A stretch of 64,000 nt of DNA, taken from assembly GCA_963662905.2 (NCBI GenBank), contig CAXXFD010000003.1, forward strand, positions 62,001-126,000. Reading direction: 5' to 3'. This document shows positions 1 through 9,679 of this stretch, piece after piece; the first letter of the stretch is position 1, and the number at the start of each line of letters is the position of its first letter. The translations under genes were made by a program, and so were the position numbers. Below the pieces are notes generated by a model. That model ran no database searches and was not told the origin of the DNA. It saw only the letters and a program-made list of their open reading frames with translations. The DNA comes from G963662905 sp963662905 (GTDB taxonomy: Bacteria; Bacteroidota; Bacteroidia; Bacteroidales; WRLA01).

Positions 1-1684
1 GCTGCTGGTAATAGGTAATTCCCTTGGTAAGGTTTGAATGAAAACGACGTAGGTATTTCATTTGGAATTTATCTGCACTGCCTTCAAGCTCAGCGATTTT
101 CTCTTTCAAAAAGTTGATAAAAATATTCAGCTCATTGATAAAAACATGCGGACGGTCGTCGCGCTCAATCATATTGTCCCTGCCGTAAATATGGTCGCAC
201 ATATTCTTGAAGCTCATCCTGCGCGAGAAATATGCCAGGTTAGGGCCTGGACATAAAGAAACGCCCTGACCTTCTTTTTCGAGGCTCAGGCCGTTCCTTT
301 TCAGGATGCTGGTGCCCAAACCAACACAAATACAGGATTTTTCAGTGATTTTATTAAAAGCTTTGCGGTATTCTTCGGCAGAAAGGTCCTGTTCTTTTAG
401 CTCTTCAATTTTGGCTTTTTGGAACTGTCGTGATGCCGGGCAGATTCCTTCTTTGGTAAATTCGAAATTCAGTGCAACATATTTTTTCTGGCATGGGCTT
501 CCGGGTTTTCCTGCCCGGATCAGTTGCTCTTTTTCCAGATCTTTTGTGTTTCCGCGCACCGAGTTAAATGGAATTCCAAGCGGGGAAATATTGCTCAGGT
601 AAAGGTCTTTTTCCCGGGCATTTTTCAATAGTTCAATGCTTTCATCATCCACATTGCTGATTTCGGGGACAAGCATAAAAGGCGTGCCCCAACCAACAGA
701 GTCCAGTTCGTAATGCGAAAGGAGGAATTCATGCTCCTCTGCCGTTCCGACACCGCCTTGTCCGGTCAGTTTAAAATCAGGGTCCCGGGCGGGTTTTGTT
801 TTGTTTTTGCTTTCAAGTCCCTGATAAAAAAGCTCCAGCAATTCATCGCGAAGCATGCTGCGGTTCTTTTTAAACTCTTCCAAAACCGGCCCCATTAAAA
901 GCCCCTCAGCTGCAAAAGCATGCCCGCCGCAATTTAAACCGGATTCAAAGCGGAATTCAGAAACCCATAAACCTTTCTTGGCCAATAATTTGCCCTGGAT
1001 GAGCGCAGAACGGTAATCGCTCACTTTAAGGATGATTTTTTTCCCAAAATTGCCGTCCACATCCGGATAAAAGCAATCGAATTGTTCCGCATATGAAAAA
1101 AGACTGGGGTTCATTCCGGCAGAAAATACAATGGATGAAGTTAAATTGCTTTCTGCAAATCCTTTGAGGGCTGTGTGTGCATCATTGTTTTGAGCAGGTA
1201 GTTGTTCACCGTTTTTGTATTGCGGTTTATCTACCTTTGTCATAATGTTCACATCCACACTGCCAAATTGCAGGTTTTCTTTGAGCCAGCGTTTCGATTC
1301 CTCAATGGGCAAATTACGTTTTACCAGTTCAAAAAACTCTTGCTTAACACTGGCGCTGTCCGGCAATGACGAAAAATATTCTTTCAGTTCCCTGCTTTTG
1401 TCCAAAGCGGAGTTTTTCATTTCGTGATATTTGTCATCCAGCAGTTTATGGATCAGGTTCAGGTAGGAAGTAATCCTCTTTGCCCTGAAGTCTTCCGTTT
1501 TTCGGCTGATGGGCTTAAATGAAATATCGTTGAGCTGGCAGTGCATTTGCCTGAGCCGCTCGATCAGCATATCATCAACCAATGAAATAACCGTATCAAC
1601 ACCATAAGGCGCTGCGGTAAGTGCTGCATCTGCTGTAAAACCGATTCCCATAACGGGTATATGAAAGCTGTGGAATTTTGTCAT
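1..1684 (-). CDS. FMN TIM-barrel protein, nitronate monooxygenase-like (3' end outside window)
   Basis: A minus-strand reading frame runs open from an ATG at 1684 to the window edge (about 561 residues visible, no stop). The start reads MTKFHSFHIPVMGIGFTAD, a typical opening for flavin TIM barrels. A GGHAFA motif follows CNLGSE-type residues near 915-940, and TGQGGVGTAEEHEFL lies further on; these resemble the phosphate/FMN-binding loops of nitronate monooxygenase and FabK-like enzymes. The C-terminal half is rich in Cys (SPC, GICPAS, SCICVG, SLCPGP), which could bind a metal or Fe-S cluster; that is inference. The protein is longer than ordinary nitronate monooxygenases (about 320-360 residues), so the exact reaction is unknown. 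Confidence 0.6.
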   Translation of the reverse strand, partial: MTKFHSFHIPVMGIGFTADAALTAAPYGVDTVISLVDDMLIERLRQMHCQLNDISFKPISRKTEDFRAKRITSYLNLIHKLLDDKYHEMKNSALDKSRELKEYFSSLPDSASVKQEFFELVKRNLPIEESKRWLKENLQFGSVDVNIMTKVDKPQYKNGEQLPAQNNDAHTALKGFAESNLTSSIVFSAGMNPSLFSYAEQFDCFYPDVDGNFGKKIILKVSDYRSALIQGKLLAKKGLWVSEFRFESGLNCGGHAFAAEGLLMGPVLEEFKKNRSMLRDELLELFYQGLESKNKTKPARDPDFKLTGQGGVGTAEEHEFLLSHYELDSVGWGTPFMLVPEISNVDDESIELLKNAREKDLYLSNISPLGIPFNSVRGNTKDLEKEQLIRAGKPGSPCQKKYVALNFEFTKEGICPASRQFQKAKIEELKEQDLSAEEYRKAFNKITEKSCICVGLGTSILKRNGLSLEKEGQGVSLCPGPNLAYFSRRMSFKNMCDHIYGRDNMIERDDRPHVFINELNIFINFLKEKIAELEGSADKFQMKYLRRFHSNLTKGITYYQQ

Positions 1685-2098
1685 TAAAATGAAGTTTGTT
1701 TGTACCCATTGGCATTTTTCCCTCGCGAATTTCGCGTAGAATCTTTAAACGGGTTTTTGCCAAAAATATGATACATAAGGTGTTCGTGTTTGTAAATTGC
1801 TGTAATCTAAGTTTTTGTACTTGTTATAAACTTGTGACTTATTTTGTCCATCCTGTCCAGAGGTCAAAGGTAATCAAATTGGGATTCTGACAAAATGCCT
1901 AAAGAGGAAAGATTGCGTTTTGGTAAAGTTTTCCAAAAGCATATGATAATCAGGAAAAGAGGGCTTAGTGCGCTGCTTTTAGTTTTATGTGTTTTGTAAA
2001 TGTCTGGCTGTTAATCAGATGCTGTTTTTCTTAAATTCTTAATAAATAGTGCTAAAGTCAGTCATTTTCCCCGGAATAGTCGTAAATTAGCTACGCCT
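1685..2098. promoter_or_regulatory. Divergent intergenic region
   Basis: This 414-bp spacer separates two divergent genes and should hold both promoters. A short hairpin with CGCGAA arms around one central T lies near 1735-1747. I do not see a convincing TTTG/TAnnTTTG pair for either gene. Confidence 0.3.
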
Positions 2099-4144
2099 AT
2101 GAGAAAAATCCGAGCCGCTTGCCTTTTATTTTTTCTGTATTCAGTAGTCTGCATCCAAGGTCAGAACCCTGTTCTTGACAGCCTCTTAAATCAGTTGCAC
2201 TATCATGAATCAGACGATATTGCCCAGGCTAATTTGCTCCATAGTATTGGTTTTAAGTATTATACGATTGATGTTGATCAGACTATGCTTTATGCTGACC
2301 GTTTGGAATCGCTTGCCTTAAAACTAAATTACGATCGTGGTTTAATTAATGCTTATAACCTGAAAGGCTTGTTTTATGATAGCAAAGGCGACTATCCACG
2401 TGCATTGGAGTTTTATAAAAAGGCTTTGGATCAGGCAGTATTAAATGAAAATAAAAGGGGTATTTCTTCGGCCTTAAATAATATGGGCATGATATACGAA
2501 GTAACCGGTGATCTTCCCAAAGCGCTGGATTATTATCAGAAATCACTAAGGATTGATGAAGAACGGAAAGATTCATCAGGTTTGGCAAATTCGTATTTAC
2601 AGTTGGGAAATATACATGAACTCCTGGGAGACACCGCAAAAGCCATGCAATATTATACACAATCTAAAGAAATGGCAACGCAGCTGGGGGAAAATATCTT
2701 GATGATTTATAGCTCAATTAATATTGGATACATTCTTGAAGATCAAGGATATATGACTGAAGCTTATGATGTTTTCCTGAAAGCGCTGCAACTCTCCGAA
2801 GAAATTGTAGAGCAGGAAGCCATTTTATTGTCGAGCATGATGATGGGAATTATTAATTGTGACCTTGAAGAATATGGTGAATCAGAATATTACCTTACCA
2901 GAGCTTTGAAACTGAGCAGGGATTTGGGTTCTACTACTCATGAACGCTATGTGAACCATCATTTGGGAGAACTGTACTTTAAAAAAGGGAATTATGCGAA
3001 AGCCTATGATTTCTGTCTAAAAGTTTTGCACCTCGATGAGGAGGAATGGGATAACAGCCTGCTTTCCAGTTGCACGGAGCTTCTTTCCGAAATATGTGCT
3101 GCCAGAGGAATGTACCGTGAAGCTTATGAATATCATGTGATGCACAAAAAGCTGCAGGACAGCCTGTTTACCAAAGAAAATTACCGGAAAATTGCTGATC
3201 TGGAATATAAGCTCCTTTATGAAAATGAAAAGCAAAAAATTGAACTGGAACAACAGCAGAAAAACCTGATCAGCGAAGCACGACTGGAACGCCAGAAAGT
3301 GAAGCAGCAGTATTTTATCATTATGATTGGTCTGCTGTTGATCATCATTGTATTCATTATCAGGAATAATTTTTTGCGAAAATCAGCAAACAAAAAACTA
3401 CAGGAACAGAAAGATCAGGTTCAACGAATTGCGGATGAACTGAAACGTGCCAATTCTACCAAAGATAAATTCTTTTCAATTATCGCCCACGATCTTAAAG
3501 GGCCTTTCGGTACATTATCCTCTCTGATCGGACAATTTATTGAGAATTATGACGAAATGACGGATCATGACCGGCTTGAATACTTGAAAACAGCAGATAA
3601 AGCCGGGAAAAATACCTATAACCTTTTGCTGAACCTGCTGGAATGGTCGCGCCTGCAGAGAGGAGCGATAAAATATGTACCTGCTGAATTTAACCTCAAT
3701 GAAAGCCTTGATCAGATAGTTTATCTTTTTAAGGAAAAAGCTTCGATGAAAGATCAGGCGTTGAAATGCCGTTCTGAGGTAAATTTTATGGTTAAAACGG
3801 ATCCAAGCATTTTATCAGCTGTATTGCGTAATTTGGTTGGAAATGCCCTGAAATTTACTCCACGTGGCGGCACGGTTGATGTGCTTGCCGAAAAACGTGA
3901 TGACGGTATTCGCATCATGGTCCGGGACAATGGCATTGGAATACCCGCAAAGGCAATTGCAAAGCTTTTTAGCATTGAAAATGAATATCAAAGCAAAGGC
4001 ACTGATAATGAATATGGAACAGGCTTGGGGCTGGTGCTTTGCAAAGAGTTTGTAAGCCTTTTGGGCGGCAGTATCCGGGTGCAAAGCCAGGAGAATGAAG
4101 GAAGTACCTTTATCGTGGATCTTCCCGCCGTTCTTTCAGCTTAA
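2099..4144 (+). CDS. TPR-repeat sensor histidine kinase
   Basis: 681 residues. An N-terminal signal peptide (cleavage likely after VVCIQG) is followed by about seven tetratricopeptide repeats (roughly residues 60-370, e.g. YPRALEFYKKAL, LPKALDYYQKSL). A coiled coil, one membrane helix (about 403-425) and a second coiled coil lead to a HisKA domain with phospho-acceptor His464 in IIAHDLKGPFG. A HATPase domain follows, with N box (NLVGNALKFT), G1 (DNGIG) and G2 (GTGLGL). The layout is that of Bacteroidota kinases with a periplasmic TPR sensor. No response regulator is encoded next to it, so it is probably an orphan that signals to a distant partner. Confidence 0.93.
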   Translation: MRKIRAACLLFFLYSVVCIQGQNPVLDSLLNQLHYHESDDIAQANLLHSIGFKYYTIDVDQTMLYADRLESLALKLNYDRGLINAYNLKGLFYDSKGDYPRALEFYKKALDQAVLNENKRGISSALNNMGMIYEVTGDLPKALDYYQKSLRIDEERKDSSGLANSYLQLGNIHELLGDTAKAMQYYTQSKEMATQLGENILMIYSSINIGYILEDQGYMTEAYDVFLKALQLSEEIVEQEAILLSSMMMGIINCDLEEYGESEYYLTRALKLSRDLGSTTHERYVNHHLGELYFKKGNYAKAYDFCLKVLHLDEEEWDNSLLSSCTELLSEICAARGMYREAYEYHVMHKKLQDSLFTKENYRKIADLEYKLLYENEKQKIELEQQQKNLISEARLERQKVKQQYFIIMIGLLLIIIVFIIRNNFLRKSANKKLQEQKDQVQRIADELKRANSTKDKFFSIIAHDLKGPFGTLSSLIGQFIENYDEMTDHDRLEYLKTADKAGKNTYNLLLNLLEWSRLQRGAIKYVPAEFNLNESLDQIVYLFKEKASMKDQALKCRSEVNFMVKTDPSILSAVLRNLVGNALKFTPRGGTVDVLAEKRDDGIRIMVRDNGIGIPAKAIAKLFSIENEYQSKGTDNEYGTGLGLVLCKEFVSLLGGSIRVQSQENEGSTFIVDLPAVLSA

Positions 4145-4182
4145 TATTAAGACCTTAATCGGGACTTCGCGGAAGGCGCTGT

Positions 4183-5184
4183 TCAAGCAAAATGATCGTA
4201 TCCTGAATTACTGGTTTTAAGCGGTTTTCCTTCCTGAAACCAAGAGATTTCGTTTTTCCCTTCAACAATACGGCCAATAGGCTGAACAGTTTTGCCAAAC
4301 TCCAGTAAATAAGCCTTTTGAATGCCTGGAAACGCTTCCTCTTTTAGCGTAAAAAGCAGTTCATAATCTTCGCCGCCGCCTGTTGCCAGAGCGTTGATGT
4401 CCCATTGATTTTCCGTTGCAGCCCTTTTCAGTTCTTCACTTGTGGGGATTTTATCCAAATCAATTTGAGCCGCTTTTTGGGATGCTTTCAGGATGTGTTT
4501 CAGGTCGGAAGAGATGCCGTCCGAAATGTCCATCATGGCGTGGACTGCGCTTTGTTTTCCCAGCCAAAGCCCTTCATTGATGCGCGGTTCGGGTTTGTGG
4601 TGTTTATTTATAAGATGCAGTGCATAAGGAGTTTCGTTAGTTTTGCTTAATAAACACTTTAGGCCACCGGCGGAATCTCCCAAATTACCGCTTACGCAAA
4701 TAATGTCGCCCTCGCGTGCAGCAGAACGGAGTTTTAAATCTGCTTTAGTTCCTATTCCGATTACGCCAACATTGATCACCAGCCGGTCGGCCGATTGGGT
4801 AGTATCGCCGCCCATAAGCGGACAGTTGTATTTGGCCGAAAGCTCATAATAACCATTCATGAAGCGGTCGAGATAAGCAACATCCGTGTTTTTGGGAATG
4901 CCGATGGACAAAAAAGAATAGAGCGGTCTGGCGCCCATTGCAGCAATATCGCTCAGGTTTACCGCCAATGATTTATAGCCCAGCTCCTCCGGGCTGATAT
5001 GGTCTGTTAGAAAGTGGATATCCTCGATCAGCAAATCGGTGGAAACGACATGTGCTTCCGTTTCGTTGATGGAGAGTATGGCGCAGTCGTCACCAATTCC
5101 TTTATCCTGCTTTTGGATCATTTGGTTAAACCGGCTTTCAAAACGCCCGATAAAGCCAAACTCGCCTATATTGTTCAATTTCAT
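4183..5184 (-). CDS. thiL: Thiamine-monophosphate kinase
   Basis: 333 residues, full length for the AIR-synthase-like ThiL family, which phosphorylates thiamine monophosphate to thiamine diphosphate using ATP. Visible family motifs are GDDCAIL near the N-terminus, STDLLIEDIHF, GGDTTQS, MDISDGISSDL and GGGEDYELLF, which bind Mg-ATP and substrate. It converges on the TPR kinase gene with about 38 bp between stops. No other thiamine genes are nearby. The 35 bp upstream lack a TPP riboswitch core. Confidence 0.96.
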   Translation of the reverse strand: MKLNNIGEFGFIGRFESRFNQMIQKQDKGIGDDCAILSINETEAHVVSTDLLIEDIHFLTDHISPEELGYKSLAVNLSDIAAMGARPLYSFLSIGIPKNTDVAYLDRFMNGYYELSAKYNCPLMGGDTTQSADRLVINVGVIGIGTKADLKLRSAAREGDIICVSGNLGDSAGGLKCLLSKTNETPYALHLINKHHKPEPRINEGLWLGKQSAVHAMMDISDGISSDLKHILKASQKAAQIDLDKIPTSEELKRAATENQWDINALATGGGEDYELLFTLKEEAFPGIQKAYLLEFGKTVQPIGRIVEGKNEISWFQEGKPLKTSNSGYDHFA

Positions 5185-5266
5185 TAGTTTAATCTTTTGA
5201 TTCTGTTTCTCAAATCAGGATCTGTTTTGCCGGATTTTAGGTGAAAAGAATTTTAATTTTATTATT

Positions 5267-5689
5267 TTAAAGAGCCCCTTTAATCCTCAAAATCCTGCTT
5301 TCCCGCTCAAAACTATAGGTTTTTCCTTTGATTTTGATCAGCTCATAAAGCTGCAATGCTTTTTCCAGATAGGCTTTTGAGCCATCGCTTTTATCAGAAA
5401 ATCCCATTTGGGCAATGCATTCGGCGAGCTGCTCCGTATTTTCAATATTGAAGCCTTCAAAGGATTCGAGATACTGATTGCTTTCTTCCATATTGAGTTT
5501 TATGAAATGATCCAGATCAAAATGTAAATCATTCAGAAGCATTGCTTTGGCTTCTGCTGTTTCTTCTTCGTTGAGCAGGGCCGTATTGTCCTTTCCGCCA
5601 AAAATATTCCGACCTATGGCGCTCATAATGGCGCCAATTTTCTCGATCTGCCGCATCAGGTAATCTCTTCGTTCCATGATTGTATGCAT
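5267..5689 (-). CDS. Conserved hypothetical protein, DUF6483-like
   Basis: About 140 residues from the ATG at 5689, which has a GCAGG-like site just upstream; a TTG at 5701 and an ATG at 5677 are alternatives. The conserved-looking part opens with MERRDYLMRQIEKIG and is predicted all-helical with no signal peptide. It resembles the small helical DUF6483 proteins from memory only. It sits upstream of thiL on the same strand with an 82-bp gap, so they may be co-transcribed. No function can be assigned. Confidence 0.65.
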   Translation of the reverse strand: MHTIMERRDYLMRQIEKIGAIMSAIGRNIFGGKDNTALLNEEETAEAKAMLLNDLHFDLDHFIKLNMEESNQYLESFEGFNIENTEQLAECIAQMGFSDKSDGSKAYLEKALQLYELIKIKGKTYSFERESRILRIKGAL

Positions 5690-5810
5690 TAAAACCTGCA
5701 ATAAAAACGGCTTAAATGTAGTAAGTTTTTTTGTTTTGGATTTTCCCGATGCAAATATCCGCCTGTTCGATTTTTAATACCTTCGCAATCAGAATTTCAA
5801 AAAATGCAGT

Positions 5811-6947
5811 ATGTCTGAAAATGCAAAAATCTGGTTGTCCTCTCCGCATATGGGCGGAACCGAACTCGATTATATCAAGGAAGCATTTGATTTAAACTGG
5901 ATTGCCCCGATTGGCCCTCATGTCAATGCTTTTGAGCAAAAACTGGCTGAATATACAGGAGCGAAACATGTTGCCGTTTTAACTTCCGGTACAGCTGCTT
6001 TGCACCTTGCGCTCATCATGCTAAATGTGCAGGCCGGCGATGAAGTCCTGTGCCAGAGCATTACTTTTTCCGGTTCTGCCGTTCCGATTGCCTATCAATC
6101 GGCAACGCCTGTTTTTATTGGCAGCGAAGCGCAAACATGGAATATGGATCCCAATGCTTTGGAAGATGCCATAAAAGACCGCCGGGCAAAGGGGAAAGAT
6201 GTAAAAGCGATTATTCCGGTGCATCTGTATGGGATGCCGGCAATGACGGATGAAATCATGTTTGTGGCACAGAAATACGATATTCCTGTGATTGAGGATG
6301 CGGCAGAATCTTTGGGGGCAAGGTATAAAGGCCGGCATACAGGCACCGATGGACTTATGGGCATCCTCTCCTTTAACGGAAATAAAATCATTACCACAAG
6401 TGGAGGAGGAGCGCTGATGAGTGATGATGAAAAGCTGATTCAACAAACGCGATTTTTAAGCCAGCAGGCACGCGATAATGCCGTGCATTACCAGCATTCG
6501 CGTATCGGTTATAATTATCGCATGAGCAATGTGCTGGCAGCTATTGGTTTGGGACAGATGGAAGTCTTGGATCAAAGGGTTGCCCGAAAAAGGGAAATCC
6601 ATAGCTGGTATGAAAATTTGATGAAAGATATTCCGGGAGTCCGGTTTTTGCCTGAACCTGAGGGCTTTCATGCCACACGCTGGCTTACGTGCATCCTGAT
6701 TGACCCCAAAATTGCAGAGGGGAAAACGGCTCATGGACTTTTTGAAGCGCTGCAGGATGCCAATATTGATGCCCGTCCGCTTTGGAAACCTATGCATATG
6801 CAGCCTGTTTTCAATGGAACGCCTTATTATGGCTCACAATTGGAAGAAGAATTGTTTGCCAATGGCCTCTGCCTTCCTTCCGGAACGAATATGACACAAG
6901 AGGATATGTCGCGCATCGAAAAAGTTATGCGTACCTACTTCGGATAA
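5811..6947 (+). CDS. DegT/DnrJ/EryC1/StrS-family PLP aminotransferase
   Basis: 378 residues, the usual length for sugar-nucleotide aminotransferases. The N-terminal LSSPHMGGTELDYIKEAF and NWIAPIGPHVNAFE are typical of PglE-like enzymes that transaminate 4-keto sugar nucleotides for surface glycans. Asp163 in VIEDAAESLG should bind the PLP nitrogen and Lys192 in SFNGNKIITTSGGG should form the Schiff base. The gene stands alone between divergent and repeat-bearing spacers. The match to PglE-type enzymes is by motif recall, so the sugar is not known. Confidence 0.9.
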   Translation: MSENAKIWLSSPHMGGTELDYIKEAFDLNWIAPIGPHVNAFEQKLAEYTGAKHVAVLTSGTAALHLALIMLNVQAGDEVLCQSITFSGSAVPIAYQSATPVFIGSEAQTWNMDPNALEDAIKDRRAKGKDVKAIIPVHLYGMPAMTDEIMFVAQKYDIPVIEDAAESLGARYKGRHTGTDGLMGILSFNGNKIITTSGGGALMSDDEKLIQQTRFLSQQARDNAVHYQHSRIGYNYRMSNVLAAIGLGQMEVLDQRVARKREIHSWYENLMKDIPGVRFLPEPEGFHATRWLTCILIDPKIAEGKTAHGLFEALQDANIDARPLWKPMHMQPVFNGTPYYGSQLEEELFANGLCLPSGTNMTQEDMSRIEKVMRTYFG

Positions 6948-6951
6948 CTCG

Positions 6952-7142
6952 TTTTTTAATTAGAGTTCGTCTATAAAGTCTCCCGAAATTTCGGGATTGC
7001 TCAAAATCCAAATCCTCATCCCGTACCAACGGGACTGCGGTTTGGATTTTTTACACGTACTTCGGCTGTGCTCAGCATAGCACCTTGAATTTGAACTTTA
7101 TAGAACAAACTCCCGACATTATGGACAAGCACTAATTAAAAA
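6952..7142. mobile_element. MITE-like palindromic element
   Basis: A non-coding segment of about 190 bp has matching ends: TTTTTTAATTAG at 6952-6963 and its exact complement at 7131-7142. A second inverted pair lies inside (GAGTTCGTCTATAAAG at 6963-6978 against CTTTATAGAACAAACTC at 7096-7112). A third stem pairs AAAATCCAAATCC near 7003 with GGTTTGGATTTT near 7050. The right arm reappears next to another gene at 62.07-62.12 kb. No open frame is present. It is most likely a miniature non-autonomous element just after the aminotransferase stop. Confidence 0.55.
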
Positions 7143-7201
7143 ATTTGAACAATTTTTTGATTCTGTACGTTTTTCCTGCATTAACTTAATGCAATGATAT
7201 T

Positions 7202-8011
7202 ATGACTGCAGAACAGATTTTCAACCGTTTATGGGATATGTATATCTCCCAAACCCCCGATGCAAAAAAAGTTTATGACCTTTTTAAAGCACAGGGCGAA
7301 GAAGTAATGAACGACCATATCGCCTTTCGCACATTTGATGATGAGCGTATCAATGTTGATGTCCTTTCAAAGGTTTTCCTTAAAGCCGGATATGTCGAAA
7401 AAGGGCACTATAAATTTGAAGCTAAAAAACTGTTTGCCAAACATTTCGAACATCCTGAGGAAGGAATGCCGCGTGTGTTTATCAGCCAATTGATTACGGC
7501 TGAATTTAGTGAAGAACTGCAGGAGGAAGTGCGCAAATTCGTTGATGCCATCCCTGAGGATCTTTTAAAATCGGACGATCTGATCTTTAGCGGTCGTCCG
7601 GAAAATGCCGGAAAACCTTCCTACGAAACCTATAATAAGCTGCGTGCCGAATCCGAATATGCTGCCTGGCTTTACATCTATGGTTTCAGGGCAAACCATT
7701 TTACCGTAAGCGTGAATCATCTCCAAAAAATTAAGGGAATTTATGCGGTAAATGAATTTTTGAAAGAAAATGGATTTATGATGAACAGTTCGGGAGGAGA
7801 GGTGAAAGGAACGCCCGAAGAGCTTTTGGAACAATCATCTATTAAAGCCGGTATTGTTGAAATGGATTTTGTTGAAGGGACTTATTCTGTTCCATCGTGT
7901 TATTATGAGTTTGCGATGCGCTATGCAGATGCTCAAGGCGACCTTTATAGTGGTTTTATCGCCAAATCAGCCGACAAAATCTTTGAATCAACGGATTTTT
8001 ATAAGAAATAA
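7202..8011 (+). CDS. DUF1338 family, 2-oxoadipate dioxygenase/decarboxylase-like
   Basis: 269 residues belonging to the DUF1338 family, whose characterised member HglS converts 2-oxoadipate to 2-hydroxyglutarate with a non-haem iron. The likely first metal ligand is His39 in NDHIAFRTF. A second His lies in FRANHFTVSVNHL and the Glu ligand probably lies in SCYYEFAMRY. The frame ends just before a strong terminator at 8038-8070. Bacteroidota members are shorter than HglS, so the physiological substrate here is uncertain; lysine or amino-acid catabolism is the best guess. Confidence 0.85.
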   Translation: MTAEQIFNRLWDMYISQTPDAKKVYDLFKAQGEEVMNDHIAFRTFDDERINVDVLSKVFLKAGYVEKGHYKFEAKKLFAKHFEHPEEGMPRVFISQLITAEFSEELQEEVRKFVDAIPEDLLKSDDLIFSGRPENAGKPSYETYNKLRAESEYAAWLYIYGFRANHFTVSVNHLQKIKGIYAVNEFLKENGFMMNSSGGEVKGTPEELLEQSSIKAGIVEMDFVEGTYSVPSCYYEFAMRYADAQGDLYSGFIAKSADKIFESTDFYKK

Positions 8012-8037
8012 GAAAATCCAAAAATCACCCTAAACGA

Positions 8038-8070
8038 AAAAAACCTTACCGTAAATGGTAAGGTTTTTTT
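8038..8070. terminator. Bidirectional intrinsic terminator
   Basis: A perfect stem, AACCTTACC against GGTAAGGTT with a 6-nt loop, is flanked by an A run on the left and a T run on the right. It can end both the DUF1338 transcript (plus strand) and the tRNA transcript (minus strand). Confidence 0.88.
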
Positions 8071-8071
8071 G

Positions 8072-8153
8072 TGGGGAGAGGAGGATTCGAACCTCCGAAG
8101 GCTTCGCCAACAGATTTACAGTCTGCCCCATTTGACCGCTCTGGTATCTCCCC
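8072..8153 (-). tRNA. tRNA-Tyr (GTA)
   Basis: An 82-nt cloverleaf with a long variable arm (class II). The acceptor stem GGGGAGA pairs with TCTCCCC, the anticodon loop in CAGACTGTAAATCTG gives GTA, and the T arm is GGAGGTTCGAATCCTCC. It lies 8 nt after tRNA-Thr and ends at the terminator at 8038-8070. Confidence 0.96.
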
Positions 8154-8161
8154 AAAAAGAG

Positions 8162-8235
8162 AGCCGATGGAGGGATTCGAACCCCCGGCCAGCTGATTAC
8201 AAATCAGCTGCTCTGGCCAACTGAGCTACATCGGC
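8162..8235 (-). tRNA. tRNA-Thr (TGT)
   Basis: A 74-nt class I cloverleaf. The acceptor stem GCCGATG pairs with CATCGGC, the anticodon stem-loop CTGATTTGTAATCAG gives TGT, and the T arm is GGGGGTTCGAATCCC. It is first in a two-tRNA transcript with tRNA-Tyr. Confidence 0.95.
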
Positions 8236-8262
8236 ATAAGAACTATTGCTTGAAAGCGGCTG

Positions 8263-8294
8263 CAAAAGTAGAAGCTTTTTTGAAACTACAAAAA
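8263..8294 (-). promoter_or_regulatory. tRNA operon promoter
   Basis: Read on the minus strand, TTTTTG (8294-8289), an 18-nt spacer and TACTTTTG (8270-8263) fit the Bacteroidota sigma consensus TTTG / TAnnTTTG. The same arrangement, with CAGCCGCTTT directly after the -7 box, precedes tRNA-Pro at 37.78 kb. Confidence 0.7.
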
Positions 8295-8396
8295 CTTTTT
8301 TTTGGAAAAAATATGTGCCCCCATTAAACTTATTGAAAACCAGAAACAAAAAAATCAATTTTTTTTTCAGCTTTGCCTGTGATGAGATTAAAACCG

Positions 8397-8837
8397 CAAG
8401 GCAAACGCATCTTGATCAAGCTATATTTGTCAGGCTGGATATTTGTTGCGTTTGAAAAAAACTTACGTCTTGTGTCAGATTGATATATTACAGTTTTTCT
8501 GTTTGAAAGCACAAAGCAGCAAATTACCTCATTTGCGAAAACCAGAGAGGTTATAAGCTTAACAAGAACCCTCAACAGCCTGAAAATGCCGCAAAAAGAT
8601 AAATCGGCTTAGACCGCAGAGCGGTCAAATATGTATAAAGAGTTACCACAGAACGCCACATACGACCCCGTCCGGGGTCGAACCTTTAATTAACATTTCC
8701 TTTTATAGATATGCAATCCCTTTGGGATTGAAGCCGAAATGGATTTAGACCGATAACAGCTTTATTACCAATGAATTTGAAATGCATAGGAATAGGATTG
8801 TCAAAGAATGGTATAATATTTATGATGCGTTTGCCCT
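8397..8837. mobile_element. 441-bp non-autonomous element, copy 1
   Basis: The ends are near-perfect inverted repeats (CAAGGCAAACGCATC left, GATGCGTTTGCCCT right). The direct repeat GATTAAAACCG flanks it at 8386-8396 and 8838-8848, an 11-bp target duplication. It is nearly identical to 36229-36671. It codes for no plausible protein but carries three hairpins: GACCGC/GCGGTC at 8612-8626, CGACCCCG/CGGGGTCG at 8663-8680 and CAATCCC/GGGATTG at 8714-8730. Its transposase source is unknown. Confidence 0.85.
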
Positions 8838-8915
8838 GATTAAAACCGCAGTATTCAGGATAATTTATAAATTTGTTTGCTGCAGAATTAATTTCGCGTA
8901 TCCTAAAATAATCCA

Positions 8916-9533
8916 ATGAAAAAACAAATTTTACTAGATCTGCTGTTTTATTTGGCTGTCCCTTTAATCATCTGGAATGTCTTCAAAGAAAGCTTAGGCG
9001 GTTATTATGCTATACTTTATGGAATGCTGCCCGCCGTGGTTTATACGCTTGCAATGGCCTTTGTTAAAAAGGAATGGAATGTAACAGGGATCTTTTTCCT
9101 TTCCATTATCTCCTTGAATTTTATTTTTAATGTAATTTCCCACACCGCTGAAGAGGAATTATGGAATAGCGTGTATATGAGCATTATCGCTATAGTGTTT
9201 TATTTGCTGACCATAATTGTCCGGAAGCCCATTGGCATGTATTTTTTCATAGATTATGCCTATGCCAAGGGCATTGACCGTAAAGCCTCAAAAGAATTGT
9301 ACTGCATTCCTGAAAATTACCGTTATTTCATCTGGTTTACGCTATTTCTGATGCTTCGGGAGCTAGTAGTCGGTGGTGTAAAATCTGTTTTGATTGTAGA
9401 AAAAGGAATAGGGTCTTTTAATACGATCCAGCTCACCAGCTCTGTATTAGGATATATTTTTACCGGATTGACCGTCATTTTTGTGCTTTACATCATCAGG
9501 AAAATCAAGCAATCAAAGTTAAATCAGAAGTAA
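8916..9533 (+). CDS. VC0807-family integral membrane protein
   Basis: 205 residues with five to six hydrophobic helices (about 7-23, 30-50, 56-75, 85-105, 140-160, 180-200). The pattern and motif FFIDYAYAKGID resemble the VC0807 family of uncharacterised membrane proteins. It begins 66 bp after the right target duplication of the 441-bp element, so the element may affect its promoter. No operon partner is visible. Confidence 0.75.
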   Translation: MKKQILLDLLFYLAVPLIIWNVFKESLGGYYAILYGMLPAVVYTLAMAFVKKEWNVTGIFFLSIISLNFIFNVISHTAEEELWNSVYMSIIAIVFYLLTIIVRKPIGMYFFIDYAYAKGIDRKASKELYCIPENYRYFIWFTLFLMLRELVVGGVKSVLIVEKGIGSFNTIQLTSSVLGYIFTGLTVIFVLYIIRKIKQSKLNQK

Positions 9534-9679
9534 GTCAAGAGGGTAGGGGGGCTGATGTTATGGCTGTATGCGGGTTGATTCACAGCACAATTAAAAATGG
9601 ATTAGATAATCGAAGATCAGGGAATCACGACCCATTTCATGTACAAGCCACTCATTTACATGAGTTTATAAGGGGATTC
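9534..9679. other. Intergenic, nothing recognised
   Basis: A short AT-mixed spacer with no coding frame or motif that I can support. Confidence 0.4.

Noticed and set aside
5185..5266. TPP riboswitch upstream of thiL
   Set aside because: The gap is short and lacks the CUGAGA and ACCUGA core elements.
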